From: Brevundimonas sp. MYb52
GTDB lineage: Bacteria > Pseudomonadota > Alphaproteobacteria > Caulobacterales > Caulobacteraceae
Length of the DNA stretch: 64,000 nt
Assembly (NCBI RefSeq): GCF_002979535.1
Contig: NZ_PCPB01000001.1
Span: 1-64,000, forward strand
Direction: 5' to 3'
Numbering within the stretch: position 1 is the first letter of the stretch; the number at the start of each line of letters is the position of its first letter. A program made the position numbers and the translations under genes. The notes below the pieces were generated by a model. That model did not search any database. It worked only from the letters and a program-made list of their open reading frames with translations, and was not told the origin of the DNA. Of this stretch, positions 55,343-63,698 are shown piece by piece.

Positions 55343-55964
55343 GCCCCGTCGTCAGCTTGACGACGATATGCGCTGTCGTATCGACGATGGCCTCGGGCGT
55401 GTCGGCGCGGCGCATCAAGGCGAAACCGGCGGCGACGGATTCCACCAGATTGGCGGTCTCATACGAGGTCAGGCGCGGGCTCAGGCCCTCAGGGTGCATG
55501 CCGTTGGCCTTGGCCTGGGCGATGCGGCGCTCCAGCGCCAGGTGCAGCCGCCGCATCCGCTTGATGCGGCTCTCGGCGAAGCCCGGCTCGCCCTTGTCGG
55601 CCAGCATGTGCTCGACCCGCAGCACAGGCCCGTGGTCGTTCCATAGGGCCAGGACCTCCAGCACATAGGCGCGCACTGCCTCGAAGGCGCGGTCGGCGGT
55701 CCAGTCGGCGTGGATGTGTCGGGCCAGCTTCTGGAAGTCCTCGCCGGCCTCTTCGCAGAGGATCAGCAGGCCTTCCTCGACCGACTTGAAATAGGTGTAG
55801 AAGGTCGGCGCCGAGACGCCCGCCGCCAGAGCCACGTCAGCGGCGCGGATCTCACCGAGATGCTTGTGGTTTAGCAGGCTGCGCAGGGCGTCGAGAATGG
55901 CGCGGCGGGTCCGCGCCCCGCGCGTCCCGATCTTGTGGCCCAGCTTGTTGGTCGTCTCGGACAT
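55338..55964 (-). CDS. TetR family transcriptional regulator
   Basis: The 208-residue protein has a TetR helix-turn-helix (about residues 18-65: RRAILDALRSLL, RAADVALAAGVSAPTFYTYFKSVEEGLL) and a helical ligand-binding domain. The ligand and targets are unknown; neither neighbour is an obvious target. The ATG at 55964 lies 20 bases after the 3' end of tRNA-Thr on the same strand, so the two may share a transcript. No Shine-Dalgarno is seen. Confidence 0.82.
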   Translation of the reverse strand: MSETTNKLGHKIGTRGARTRRAILDALRSLLNHKHLGEIRAADVALAAGVSAPTFYTYFKSVEEGLLILCEEAGEDFQKLARHIHADWTADRAFEAVRAYVLEVLALWNDHGPVLRVEHMLADKGEPGFAESRIKRMRRLHLALERRIAQAKANGMHPEGLSPRLTSYETANLVESVAAGFALMRRADTPEAIVDTTAHIVVKLTTGR

Positions 55965-55984
55965 GGGGGAGGCGGCCAGAAAAA

Positions 55985-56060
55985 TGGTGCCGGCTGCAGG
56001 AATCGAACCCGCGACATCCAGTTTACAAAACTGGCGCTCTACCAACTGAGCTAAGCCGGC
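55985..56060 (-). tRNA. tRNA-Thr (UGU anticodon)
   Basis: Read on the minus strand, a 7-bp acceptor stem starts GCCGGCT and ends in GCCGGC plus A, with CCA encoded at 55987-55985. The D-arm AGCTCAGTTGGTAGAGC, an anticodon arm CCAGTTTTGTAAACTGG with TGT in the loop, and the GGGTTCGATTCCT T-arm are all present. It reads ACA threonine codons. Confidence 0.95.
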
Positions 56061-56111
56061 CGTGCGCGCCTTATGCTGGTGGAATCGTCGGGACGCAAGC
56101 ACAGTCCGGCC

Positions 56112-56462
56112 ATGCCGATGACGCCCTATCTCACGCCGATCCTTTTGCTGGCCTTGTCCAACGTCTTCATGACCTTCGCCTGGTACGGCCACCTGAAATT
56201 CGGGGCCAAGCCGTTGTGGATCGTGGTGATCCTGAGCTGGGGCATCGCCTTCTTCGAATACTGCCTGGCGGTGCCGGCCAATCGCATCGGCCATCAGGTC
56301 TATTCGGCGGCCGAGCTGAAGACCATGCAGGAGGTGATCACCCTGCTGGTCTTCGCTGTTTTCTCGGTGCTCTACCTTGGCGAGAAGCTGACCTTGAACC
56401 ATCTGGTCGGCTTTTCGCTGATCGCGGGCGGAGCCTTCTTCATCTTCAAGGGGCCGCTGTAG
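56112..56462 (+). CDS. DUF486 family membrane protein
   Basis: The 116-residue protein has four membrane helices and the DUF486 pattern: ALSNVFMTFAWYGHLKF, WIVVILSWGIAFFEYCLAVPANRIG, and FSVLYLGEKLTLNHLVGFSLI. The family resembles DMT/EamA-type small transporters; function unknown. The ATG at 56112 is preferred over the frame start at 56073, with 56118 also possible. It ends directly against the converging HIT gene. Confidence 0.85.
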   Translation: MPMTPYLTPILLLALSNVFMTFAWYGHLKFGAKPLWIVVILSWGIAFFEYCLAVPANRIGHQVYSAAELKTMQEVITLLVFAVFSVLYLGEKLTLNHLVGFSLIAGGAFFIFKGPL

Positions 56463-56900
56463 TTAGTCCATTTCGGCGGCGATCCGGGCGGCCAGGGCCT
56501 TGAGTTGCTCCGTGTCGGCCATCGGGGCGTGGCCGTGGCCCTTCATCTGACGGTCGCTCCAGCGCGGGATGATGTGGAAATGCAGGTGGAAGACGGTCTG
56601 GCCGCCGGCCTCGCCGTTGAACTGCATCAGGCTGAAACCCTCAGGCTTCAGCGCCTTTTCGACCGCGCGGGCGGTGCGCTGGACGGCGGCGGTCAGCTTG
56701 GTCAGGACCTCGGGCTCGATCTCCAGCAGGTTGCGCGCCGTGGAGGTCTTGGACACCACGAGGACATGACCCTCGGACTGGGGGAAGACGTCCATGAAGG
56801 CCAGGACGTCGTGGTCTTCCCACACCTTCACGCTGGGAATTTCGCCGCGCAGAATTTTGGCGAAGATGTTGTCGGGGTCGTAGGCGCCGTGAAGGCTCAT
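56463..56900 (-). CDS. HIT family nucleotide-binding protein
   Basis: The 145-residue protein is a histidine-triad hydrolase of the HinT/HIT type, with FAKILRGEIPSVKVWEDHDVLAFMD near the start and the triad HLHFH (His105, His107, His109). Such enzymes hydrolyse nucleoside phosphoramidates or dinucleotides. Its stop abuts the DUF486 stop on the other strand. Confidence 0.9.
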   Translation of the reverse strand: MSLHGAYDPDNIFAKILRGEIPSVKVWEDHDVLAFMDVFPQSEGHVLVVSKTSTARNLLEIEPEVLTKLTAAVQRTARAVEKALKPEGFSLMQFNGEAGGQTVFHLHFHIIPRWSDRQMKGHGHAPMADTEQLKALAARIAAEMD

Positions 56901-57015
56901 GGGGAGGCTCCGTCAGAGGTGTCGGCGCGAGGCTAGCAGGGCAGGGCGGATTTCGCACGGGAGCGAAACGCGATCTGACGCACTATATGGTCAAGGTTCA
57001 CGGAGATTGCGTTTC

Positions 57016-57372
57016 ATGCTGCGTTTCATTGTTCAGGCGATCGTCACCGCCCTGGGTCTGTGGCTGTCAGCCAAGGTCGTGCCGGGGGTGGACTTCACCT
57101 CGACAGGGTCTCTGGTTGCGGCGGCGGTTGTGCTGGGCTTGGTCAATGCCATCGTGCGGCCGATCATGGTGATCCTGACTCTGCCGCTGACGGTGGTGAC
57201 CCTGGGGCTGTTCCTGCTGGTGGTGAACGCGGCGATGATTGGTCTGACGGCCTGGTTCCTGGGCGGGTTCGCGGTCAATGGTCTGTGGGCCGGGATCGGT
57301 GCGGCCATCGTGACGGGCGTGGTCAGCTGGATCGCCGCCGGACTGTTCGGCGAGGGCGAGCGGGCGCGCTGA
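57016..57372 (+). CDS. Phage-holin-like superfamily IV membrane protein
   Basis: The 118-residue protein has four membrane helices and the 4-TMS phage holin superfamily IV pattern (MLRFIVQAIVTALGLWLSAKVVPGV, LGLVNAIVRPIMVILTLPLTVVTLGLFLLVVNA). Despite the name these are ordinary chromosomal proteins, and no phage gene is near. The ATG at 57016 starts the first helix; the longer frame to 56899 is rejected. Function unknown. Confidence 0.82.
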   Translation: MLRFIVQAIVTALGLWLSAKVVPGVDFTSTGSLVAAAVVLGLVNAIVRPIMVILTLPLTVVTLGLFLLVVNAAMIGLTAWFLGGFAVNGLWAGIGAAIVTGVVSWIAAGLFGEGERAR

Positions 57373-57375
57373 TAG

Positions 57376-57416
57376 ATCCGGGTAATATTGACCCCATTAT
57401 TTTGCCCGGATAAAAT
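57376..57416 (+). promoter_or_regulatory. Promoter inside an inverted repeat (DUF2239 gene)
   Basis: TTGACC (57388-57393) and TAAAAT (57411-57416) are 17 bases apart, an excellent promoter. ATCCGGG (57376-57382) and CCCGGAT (57405-57411) bracket its -35 and touch its -10, with AT-rich inner flanks. A repressor bound there would block the polymerase. The transcript would start near 57423, 20 bases before the gene. Confidence 0.7.
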
Positions 57417-57442
57417 GTCTCGACCTTCTCAGGGAGACGACC

Positions 57443-58009
57443 ATGCCGACTGCCAACTGCACAGCCTTTGCCGGAAATCGCCTGATCGCTTCGGGTGCGC
57501 CGTCCGTGGTCGTGGCGGCGGTCAAGGCGGCGCATGACGCGGGCGCGGCGGTGCTGGTCTTCGACGACACCGACGCGCGGCCGATAGAGTTCGATCTGCG
57601 CGGCGACCTGGCGGCTGTGCTGGCGCGTCTGCCGGTAGAGCCGATCGAGAAGCGCGGGCCGGGGCGCCCCAAGTTGGGGGTGACGGCGCGCGAGGTCACC
57701 TTGTTGCCGCGTCACTGGGACTGGCTGGCGTCCCAGCCGGGCGGGGCCTCGGTGGCGCTGAGGAAGCTGGTCGAGAACGCCCTGCGTGAGGCCGAAGGCC
57801 CGGATCGCGTGCGCCGCAGCCGCGAGGCCGCCTATCGTTTCATGACCGCCGTGGCGGGCGATCAGCCGGGCTATGAGGAGGCGACGCGGATGCTGTTCGC
57901 CGGCGACTGGGTCGCCTTCGACGCCGCGATCGAGGCCTGGCCGTCAGACGTGCGCGACTATGCCCGGCGACTGGCCGAGGGAAGCTGGCGTAACGGCCAA
58001 GGCCGGTAG
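57443..58009 (+). CDS. DUF2239 family protein
   Basis: The 188-residue protein belongs to DUF2239: CTAFAGNRLIASG start, VLVFDDTDARPIEFDLRG, the basic GPGRPKLGVTAREVTLLPRHWDWLASQPGGAS, and RRSREAAYRFMTAVAGDQPGYEEA. The GRPKLG segment is like an AT-hook, and the central helix-rich part could bind DNA, so autoregulation at the adjacent inverted repeat is possible. AGGGAGAC precedes the ATG. Function unknown. Confidence 0.8.
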   Translation: MPTANCTAFAGNRLIASGAPSVVVAAVKAAHDAGAAVLVFDDTDARPIEFDLRGDLAAVLARLPVEPIEKRGPGRPKLGVTAREVTLLPRHWDWLASQPGGASVALRKLVENALREAEGPDRVRRSREAAYRFMTAVAGDQPGYEEATRMLFAGDWVAFDAAIEAWPSDVRDYARRLAEGSWRNGQGR

Positions 58010-58017
58010 CGCGCAGC

Positions 58018-59472
58018 CTAGCTGGGGCGGATGACCATGCAGGTGACGCGGCGCTCGCCCAGGGCCTCGCAGGCGGCTTCAGCCGACGCCTGAGTCATGC
58101 CGGTGAAGCGCGACCGATACCAGCCGTCGGCATTCTGAACGTCGCGTTGCGCCTCGGTGAACTGAGAGCGGAAGCGGCGGCTGACTTCGGCGAGCCAGTT
58201 GCGAGCGACGGTTTCATCACGGAATGCGCCGACCTGCACCGTCCAGCGGCCCGCGGGGGTGCGAGCGGCGTCACGCGTCGCGTTGCGCGCGGGCGTCGTC
58301 GTCGTCGACGAGGCGCGACGCGTGGTCGCTGACACGCCGCCGTTGAGCGACGCGGTCAGGTTCTCGGGCGTGCGGGGGGCTTCGGCCCGCTGAATCGGAG
58401 CCGTCGCGCGGGGCGTGGCCGCTGCGGCGCGGGCCGAGGGCGGGGGCGTCACATCAGTCGGCAGGTTGGCGGGCGGCGGACCGGCGACATAGGCCACAGC
58501 GGTCGAGCCCATGCCTTCGCCGTCCTCATCCGAAACCGAGGCGTATTCGACCGGGGGATTGGGGTCGGCGCTGATGCCGTAGCCGCGCTGCTCGAAGAAG
58601 GTCTGGGCCACCTGGATGCGTTCGCCCTGGCCGCGTCGACGCTGGACCTCGAAGCCGGTGTCCATCAGTTCGGCGACATGCTCATTGCGGCTCTTGGTCG
58701 AGCGGCCGCCCATGACGATGGTGATGATCCGCTTGCCGTCGCGCACCGAGGAGGCGGCGAGGTTGTAGCCCGAGGCGTTGGTGAAGCCGGTCTTGATACC
58801 GTCATAGCCGCGACCCGTGGCCAGCAGGCCGTTGGTGTTGCGGTAGTCGCGACCGTTGTAGAACCAGTCGTGCAGCCCGAGGTAGCGATAGTATTGCGGG
58901 TAGTCGCGCATCACCGCGCGGCTCAGGATCGACAGGTCGCGGGCGGTAGTCGCCTGGCGCGTATCGGGCAGGCCGTTGGCGGTGGTGAAGCGGGTGTGAT
59001 CCATCCCCAGCTCCCGAGCCTTGGCCGTCATGCGGGCGGTGAACTGGGCCTCGGAGCCGGCGATGTGTTCGGCCAGGACCACAGCCATGTCATTGGCGCT
59101 GCGGACCGCCGTGGCGCGCATGGCGTCATCCAGACTGATTGACTGACCAGCGGCGAGGCCCAGTTTCGACGGCGGCTGGGAGGCGGCGCGCGGGGAGACC
59201 GTCAGGTTGTCGGTCAGCTTTATCTTGCCCGACTCCAGCGCCTCGAACGTCAGATATAGGGTCATGACCTTGGTGATCGAGGCGGGATAGCGCCGGGCGT
59301 CAGCGAAGCGCGAGAACAGCACCTCGCCCGAGGCGGCGTCGACCACGATCGAGGCGTAGCGTGAATTGTCCGAGGATTGCGCGACCGGCGGCGGCGCGCC
59401 GAGGGCGGGCGTGAGGACCACGCCGCCCAGAACAAGGGCGGCCAGGAAGCGACGGCGGAATGCTGCGTTCAT
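58018..59472 (-). CDS. D-alanyl-D-alanine carboxypeptidase with SPOR domain
   Basis: The 484-residue penicillin-binding protein (PBP5/6 class) has a signal peptide (about 1-25). The peptidase motifs are SITK (Ser65, Lys68), SAN (125-127) and KTG (227-229). A long Ala/Pro/Thr-rich linker (about 320-400) leads to a C-terminal SPOR domain (about 408-484) that binds denuded septal glycan. It trims the terminal D-Ala of wall peptides, probably at the division site. The ATG at 59472 is preferred over a TTG two codons upstream. Confidence 0.92.
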   Translation of the reverse strand: MNAAFRRRFLAALVLGGVVLTPALGAPPPVAQSSDNSRYASIVVDAASGEVLFSRFADARRYPASITKVMTLYLTFEALESGKIKLTDNLTVSPRAASQPPSKLGLAAGQSISLDDAMRATAVRSANDMAVVLAEHIAGSEAQFTARMTAKARELGMDHTRFTTANGLPDTRQATTARDLSILSRAVMRDYPQYYRYLGLHDWFYNGRDYRNTNGLLATGRGYDGIKTGFTNASGYNLAASSVRDGKRIITIVMGGRSTKSRNEHVAELMDTGFEVQRRRGQGERIQVAQTFFEQRGYGISADPNPPVEYASVSDEDGEGMGSTAVAYVAGPPPANLPTDVTPPPSARAAAATPRATAPIQRAEAPRTPENLTASLNGGVSATTRRASSTTTTPARNATRDAARTPAGRWTVQVGAFRDETVARNWLAEVSRRFRSQFTEAQRDVQNADGWYRSRFTGMTQASAEAACEALGERRVTCMVIRPS

Positions 59473-59627
59473 GGTCAATCTACTAGCCTCGTCACTGTGG
59501 CGCGAAGACGACCGTGATCACCGCGCGTTACAAATGCTAACATCGGCTGCGCGGGTTTCGAGAGGGTTAACAAGCTGTCAACAGAGTTGTGATCGCCGGG
59601 CCGACGGACAGGTGATCGGCGTTCATA

Positions 59628-59642
59628 TGTTGCGTCGCACAA
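59628..59642. promoter_or_regulatory. PhaR-like site upstream of the phasin gene
   Basis: TGTTGCGTCGCACAA followed by TTTT closely matches TGCTGCGACGCAGCA-ATTTT upstream of pckG. The TTGC-N3-GCA core fits the TGC-rich site expected for PhaR. It lies 97 bases before the phasin start. Confidence 0.6.
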
Positions 59643-59738
59643 TTTTCACTTGAAGTCATTTCGCACTTGCACCATATGACCCCTGTCGCGATGAACCCTG
59701 TTCGTCGTGAAACCCCTCATCGCTTCAGGAGAGTCCCC

Positions 59739-60209
59739 ATGGCCGACGCCGCAGAGACTGTTAAGAAGACCGTCGAACAAACGACCGCCAAGGCTAAGGC
59801 CCAGGCAGAGAACATCCAGGCCGCCGGCGCCAAGGCCTTCCGTGAAGGCGTGGACAAGTCCGTCGCCTCGCTGACCGAGCTGAACGCTCACGGCAAGAAG
59901 AACCTTGAGGCTGTCGTCGAGTCGGCCGCCGCCGCCCAGAAGGGCGCCGAGGCTCTGTCGCAGGAAGCCATCGCCTTCTCGAAGAAGTCCTGGGAAGACG
60001 GTGTCGCCGCCGCCCAATCGATCAGCCAGGCCCGTTCGGTGCAGGAACTGGTCGAACTGCAGACCTCGTGGGCCAAGTCGGCCGCCGAGGCCTATCTGGC
60101 CCAGTTCGGCAAGACGACCGAGATCTTCACCGCCTCGGTGAAGGACAGCTTCAAGCCGATCAACGAGCGCGTCACTGCGACCGTCGAGAGCTTCCAGGCC
60201 GCTCGCTAA
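59739..60209 (+). CDS. Phasin family protein
   Basis: The 156-residue protein is all-helical and rich in Ala, Lys and Glu, with the phasin pattern GVDKSVASLTELNAHGKKNLEAVVESAAAAQKGAEALSQE (about 37-76) and SVQELVELQTSWAKSAAEAYLAQF. Phasins coat polyhydroxybutyrate granules. CAGGAGAG precedes the ATG. It is monocistronic with its own terminator, and no phaC synthase is nearby. Confidence 0.88.
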   Translation: MADAAETVKKTVEQTTAKAKAQAENIQAAGAKAFREGVDKSVASLTELNAHGKKNLEAVVESAAAAQKGAEALSQEAIAFSKKSWEDGVAAAQSISQARSVQELVELQTSWAKSAAEAYLAQFGKTTEIFTASVKDSFKPINERVTATVESFQAAR

Positions 60210-60240
60210 GCCTGACAGGCTTCAGTAAGCGTACAATCAG

Positions 60241-60268
60241 GCCCTGGCGGAAACGCCGGGGCTTTTTT
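60241..60268 (+). terminator. Terminator of the phasin gene
   Basis: GCCCTGGCG (60241-60249) and CGCCGGGGC (60254-60262) pair over 9 bp with one G-U around a GAAA tetraloop, followed by TTTTTT. Confidence 0.92.
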
Positions 60269-60274
60269 GCGTCT

Positions 60275-60784
60275 TCAGGGCGCGGCGCTTGAGGCGGCGG
60301 CGTGGTCGATGCTGAAGGCGCGGGCCAGACGCCATTGGCCGTCCTCCAGCCGCCACAACATGGAGAAGCGGGCGCGGCCGACCAGGGTTTCCGGCCCATC
60401 GCCCTGGCGCTCATAGAAGAGGTGGCTGGCTTCCTCGACTGCGCCGACGCCCGGAATGGCGTAGACGCGCATCGTGCCGGGCACGAGTTCGCGGCGCGAC
60501 CGCCAGGCGTCCGGGGCCTTCTTCGTCTCGCAGCCCTTGGCGTAGTCGGCGACGAAGGCGGTCCGTGTCGCCGTCAGACCGCCCCGGTCGTGATAGAATT
60601 CGAGGTCCTCGCTCACCAGATCGGCCAACGCCGCCGGATCGCACCGGTCGAACATGGTGGCGAACAGGACCGCGTCCCGCTCGGCGATGATCGGCGCCAG
60701 CGCCGCCTCGTCCGGGATGGCCGCAGCCGGGGCGGGGCTCTGGGCGACAGCCAGTGCGGCGATAAGTCCGGAGATCAGGGGCAT
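60275..60784 (-). CDS. Secreted DUF4440/NTF2-like protein
   Basis: The 169-residue protein has a signal peptide (about 1-22) and an NTF2-like domain of the DUF4440 type: [35 protein letters not shown] near residue 35-69 and [22 protein letters not shown] at the end. Such domains bind small ligands or act as simple hydrolases; function unknown. The stop lies next to the phasin terminator. Confidence 0.8.
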   Translation of the reverse strand: MPLISGLIAALAVAQSPAPAAAIPDEAALAPIIAERDAVLFATMFDRCDPAALADLVSEDLEFYHDRGGLTATRTAFVADYAKGCETKKAPDAWRSRRELVPGTMRVYAIPGVGAVEEASHLFYERQGDGPETLVGRARFSMLWRLEDGQWRLARAFSIDHAAASSAAP

Positions 60785-60957
60785 GGCGCAGTCCAGCAGC
60801 AGTGAAACCCAGGCGCATTGGTGTGGCGGTGTTCCGCCGATGTCCCGTGAATCTTTGTTTAGCTGGGCCGCTCACGCAACGCGTGACTGGACGCCCCTAC
60901 AAATCAGGCCATCATTGCCTATCTGAGCTATCGACTCCCCCCGAAGACGGACAACGA

Positions 60958-61287
60958 ATGCCTACCAGACGGCCAGGTGAACAAGGCGGAGGCGCAGGCG
61001 CCGCCGTCGTCACCGAAACAAAGCCGAAGCTTCAGCGGCCCTCGCTCTATCGAGTGCTGATCCTGAATGACGACTACACCCCGATGGAGTTCGTCATCTA
61101 TGTGCTGGAACGGTTCTTCCAGAAGAGCCGGGAAGACGCGACCCGCATCATGCTGCATGTGCACCAGCATGGCGTCGGGGTCTGCGGCGTCTTCACCTAC
61201 GAAGTGGCCGAAACCAAGGTCGCCCAGGTGGTCGAGACGGCGCGCCGTCACCAGCACCCTCTGCAATGCACGATGGAAAAAGACTGA
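60958..61287 (+). CDS. clpS: ClpA adaptor protein ClpS
   Basis: The 109-residue adaptor brings N-degron substrates to ClpAP. It has the conserved [48 protein letters not shown] and [11 protein letters not shown], with the Asn-Asp pair that recognises the substrate N-terminus. About 30 disordered residues precede the fold. The ATG at 60958 is the family start; the longer frame to 60802 is not supported. clpA begins 11 bases after the stop. Confidence 0.94.
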   Translation: MPTRRPGEQGGGAGAAVVTETKPKLQRPSLYRVLILNDDYTPMEFVIYVLERFFQKSREDATRIMLHVHQHGVGVCGVFTYEVAETKVAQVVETARRHQHPLQCTMEKD

Positions 61288-61298
61288 GAGGATCTCCC

Positions 61299-63599
61299 AT
61301 GCCCTCCTTTTCTCGTCCTCTCGAAGAGACCCTGCACCGCGCGGTCAGCTATGCGAACGAGCGTCGGCACGAATACGCCACGCTTGAACACCTGCTGCTG
61401 GCCCTGATCGACGACACCGATGCGTCGGCGGTCATGACGGCCTGCAATGTGGAACTCGGCGCGCTGAAGACCGCGCTGACCCTCTATGTCGACAATGACC
61501 TGGCCGCCCTGGCCACGGCCGACGGCGACGACGCCAAGCCCACGGCGGGTTTCCAGCGCGTGATCCAGCGTGCGGTCATCCATGTCCAGTCGTCGGGCCG
61601 CGAAGAGGTGACGGGCGCCAATGTCCTGGTCGCCATCTTCTCGGAGCGCGAAAGCCACGCCGCCTACTTCCTGCAAGAGCAGGACATGACGCGCTATGAT
61701 GCGGTCAATTTCATCGCCCACGGCATCGCCAAGAAGCCGGGCGCGACCGAGACCCGTCCCGCCAAGGGCTCGCCCGAGGAGGCCGAGGACGCCGCCGCCG
61801 TCAAATCCGGCGGAGAGGCGCTGGAAGCCTATTGCGTCGACCTGAACGAGAAGGCGCGTCACGGCAAGATCGATCCGCTGATCGGCCGTCAAGCCGAGGT
61901 CGAACGCTCGATCCAGATCCTGTGCCGTCGGACCAAGAACAACCCGCTGCTGGTCGGTGATCCGGGCGTCGGCAAGACCGCCATCGCCGAGGGCCTGGCC
62001 CGCAAGATCGTCAACGGCGAGGTGCCCGAGGTTCTGAAGGACGCCACCATCTACAGCCTCGACATGGGGGCGCTGCTGGCCGGCACCCGCTATCGCGGCG
62101 ACTTCGAGGAGCGTCTGAAACAGGTCGTCAAGGAACTGGAGACGCACGAAAACGCGGTCCTGTTCATCGACGAAATCCACACGGTGATCGGCGCTGGCGC
62201 GACGTCGGGCGGGGCTATGGACGCCTCCAACCTGCTGAAGCCTGCCCTGGCCTCAGGCAGCCTGCGCTGCATGGGTTCGACCACCTACAAGGAGTACCGT
62301 CAGCACTTCGAGAAGGACCGCGCCCTGGTGCGTCGCTTCCAGAAGATCGACGTCAATGAGCCGACGGTCGAGGACACGGTGAAGATCCTCAAGGGTCTGA
62401 AGACGACCTACGAGACCCACCACAAGCTGCGCTACACCGACGCCGCCATTCGCACGGCGGTCGATCTGTCGGCGCGCTACATCACCGACCGCAAGCTGCC
62501 GGACAAGGCCATCGACGTGATCGACGAGGCGGGGGCGTCGCAGATGCTGCTGCCGGAATCCAAGCGCAAGAAGGTCATCGGTCAGAAGGAGGTCGAGGCC
62601 GTCATCGCCAAGATGGCCCGCATCCCGCCGAAGTCGGTCAGCAAGTCGGACACGGAATCCCTGCGCGAGCTGGAATCCGATCTGAAGCGCGTCGTCTATG
62701 GCCAGGAGCAGGCCATCGATCAGGTCTCGGCGGCGATGAAGCTGGCGCGGGCGGGTCTGCGTGATCCGAACAAGCCCATCGGCGCCTTCCTGTTCAGCGG
62801 CCCGACCGGCGTCGGCAAGACGGAGGTCGCCAAGCAACTCGCCGCCACGCTCGGCATCGAGATGCAGCGCTTCGACATGTCGGAATACATGGAGCGTCAC
62901 ACGGTCAGCCGCCTGATCGGCGCCCCTCCGGGCTATGTCGGCCATGACCAGGGCGGTCTGCTGACCGACGCCGTCGACCAGCACCCGCACTCGGTGGTGC
63001 TGCTGGACGAGATCGAGAAGGCCCACCCCGACGTCTACAACATCCTGTTGCAGGTGATGGACAACGGGACGCTGACCGACGCCATCGGCAAGAAGGTCGA
63101 CTTCAGGAACGTCATCCTGATCATGACCACCAACGCCGGGGCCGCCGACAACGCCCGCGCCTCCATCGGCTTCGGCCGGGGCAAGGTCGAGGGCGAGGAC
63201 GACAAGGCCATCCAACGCCTGTTCGCGCCGGAGTTCCGCAACCGCCTGGACGCCATCGTGGCCTTCAAGCCGCTGGGCGCCGAGACGATCCGCTCGGTGG
63301 TCGGCAAGTTCATGATGCAGCTGGACGCCCAGCTGGCGGACCGCAACATCACCATCGAACTGACCGACGAGGCCACCGACTGGCTGGCCAAGAACGGCTT
63401 CGACGAACTGTATGGCGCACGGCCCCTGGCCCGCGTCATTCAGGAACACATCAAGAAGCCTCTGGCCGACGACATCCTGTTCGGTCGCCTGACCCGCGGC
63501 GGCCACGTCAAGGTCGAGCTGAAGGACGGCAAGATCGCCTTCGACATCACCCCGGCCAAGGGCGCGGCGGTGAAGGAGGACGAGGAAGCAACGGCCTGA
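61299..63599 (+). CDS. clpA: ATP-dependent Clp protease ATPase ClpA
   Basis: The 766-residue unfoldase has the Clp N-domain (about 1-145), a first AAA+ module (Walker A GDPGVGKT, Lys226) and a second AAA+ module (Walker [10 protein letters not shown], Lys507). The C-terminal D2 domain ends in VKEDEEATA. It unfolds substrates for ClpP, which is not in the window. GAGAGGA precedes the ATG at 61299; the frame extending to 61266 overlaps clpS. It is cotranscribed with clpS. Confidence 0.96.
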   Translation: MPSFSRPLEETLHRAVSYANERRHEYATLEHLLLALIDDTDASAVMTACNVELGALKTALTLYVDNDLAALATADGDDAKPTAGFQRVIQRAVIHVQSSGREEVTGANVLVAIFSERESHAAYFLQEQDMTRYDAVNFIAHGIAKKPGATETRPAKGSPEEAEDAAAVKSGGEALEAYCVDLNEKARHGKIDPLIGRQAEVERSIQILCRRTKNNPLLVGDPGVGKTAIAEGLARKIVNGEVPEVLKDATIYSLDMGALLAGTRYRGDFEERLKQVVKELETHENAVLFIDEIHTVIGAGATSGGAMDASNLLKPALASGSLRCMGSTTYKEYRQHFEKDRALVRRFQKIDVNEPTVEDTVKILKGLKTTYETHHKLRYTDAAIRTAVDLSARYITDRKLPDKAIDVIDEAGASQMLLPESKRKKVIGQKEVEAVIAKMARIPPKSVSKSDTESLRELESDLKRVVYGQEQAIDQVSAAMKLARAGLRDPNKPIGAFLFSGPTGVGKTEVAKQLAATLGIEMQRFDMSEYMERHTVSRLIGAPPGYVGHDQGGLLTDAVDQHPHSVVLLDEIEKAHPDVYNILLQVMDNGTLTDAIGKKVDFRNVILIMTTNAGAADNARASIGFGRGKVEGEDDKAIQRLFAPEFRNRLDAIVAFKPLGAETIRSVVGKFMMQLDAQLADRNITIELTDEATDWLAKNGFDELYGARPLARVIQEHIKKPLADDILFGRLTRGGHVKVELKDGKIAFDITPAKGAAVKEDEEATA

Positions 63600-63624
63600 T
63601 TTTGGCAGCGACTTCGTGAGTTGG

Positions 63625-63654
63625 AGGCCCGGGTGGAAACGCCCGGGCCTTTTT
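63625..63654 (+). terminator. Terminator of clpS-clpA
   Basis: AGGCCCGGG (63625-63633) and CCCGGGCCT (63642-63650) form a perfect 9-bp stem with an 8-base loop, followed by TTTT. The stem is identical to that of the terminator at 3337. Confidence 0.92.
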
Positions 63655-63698
63655 CTTTGTCGAGTGGCGCGGCATGGTTGGCGTGAGTGGAGGGACGC

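Noticed and set aside
57016..57372. Prophage remnant suggested by the holin-like protein
   Set aside because: Members of this family are common chromosomal proteins and no other phage gene is present.
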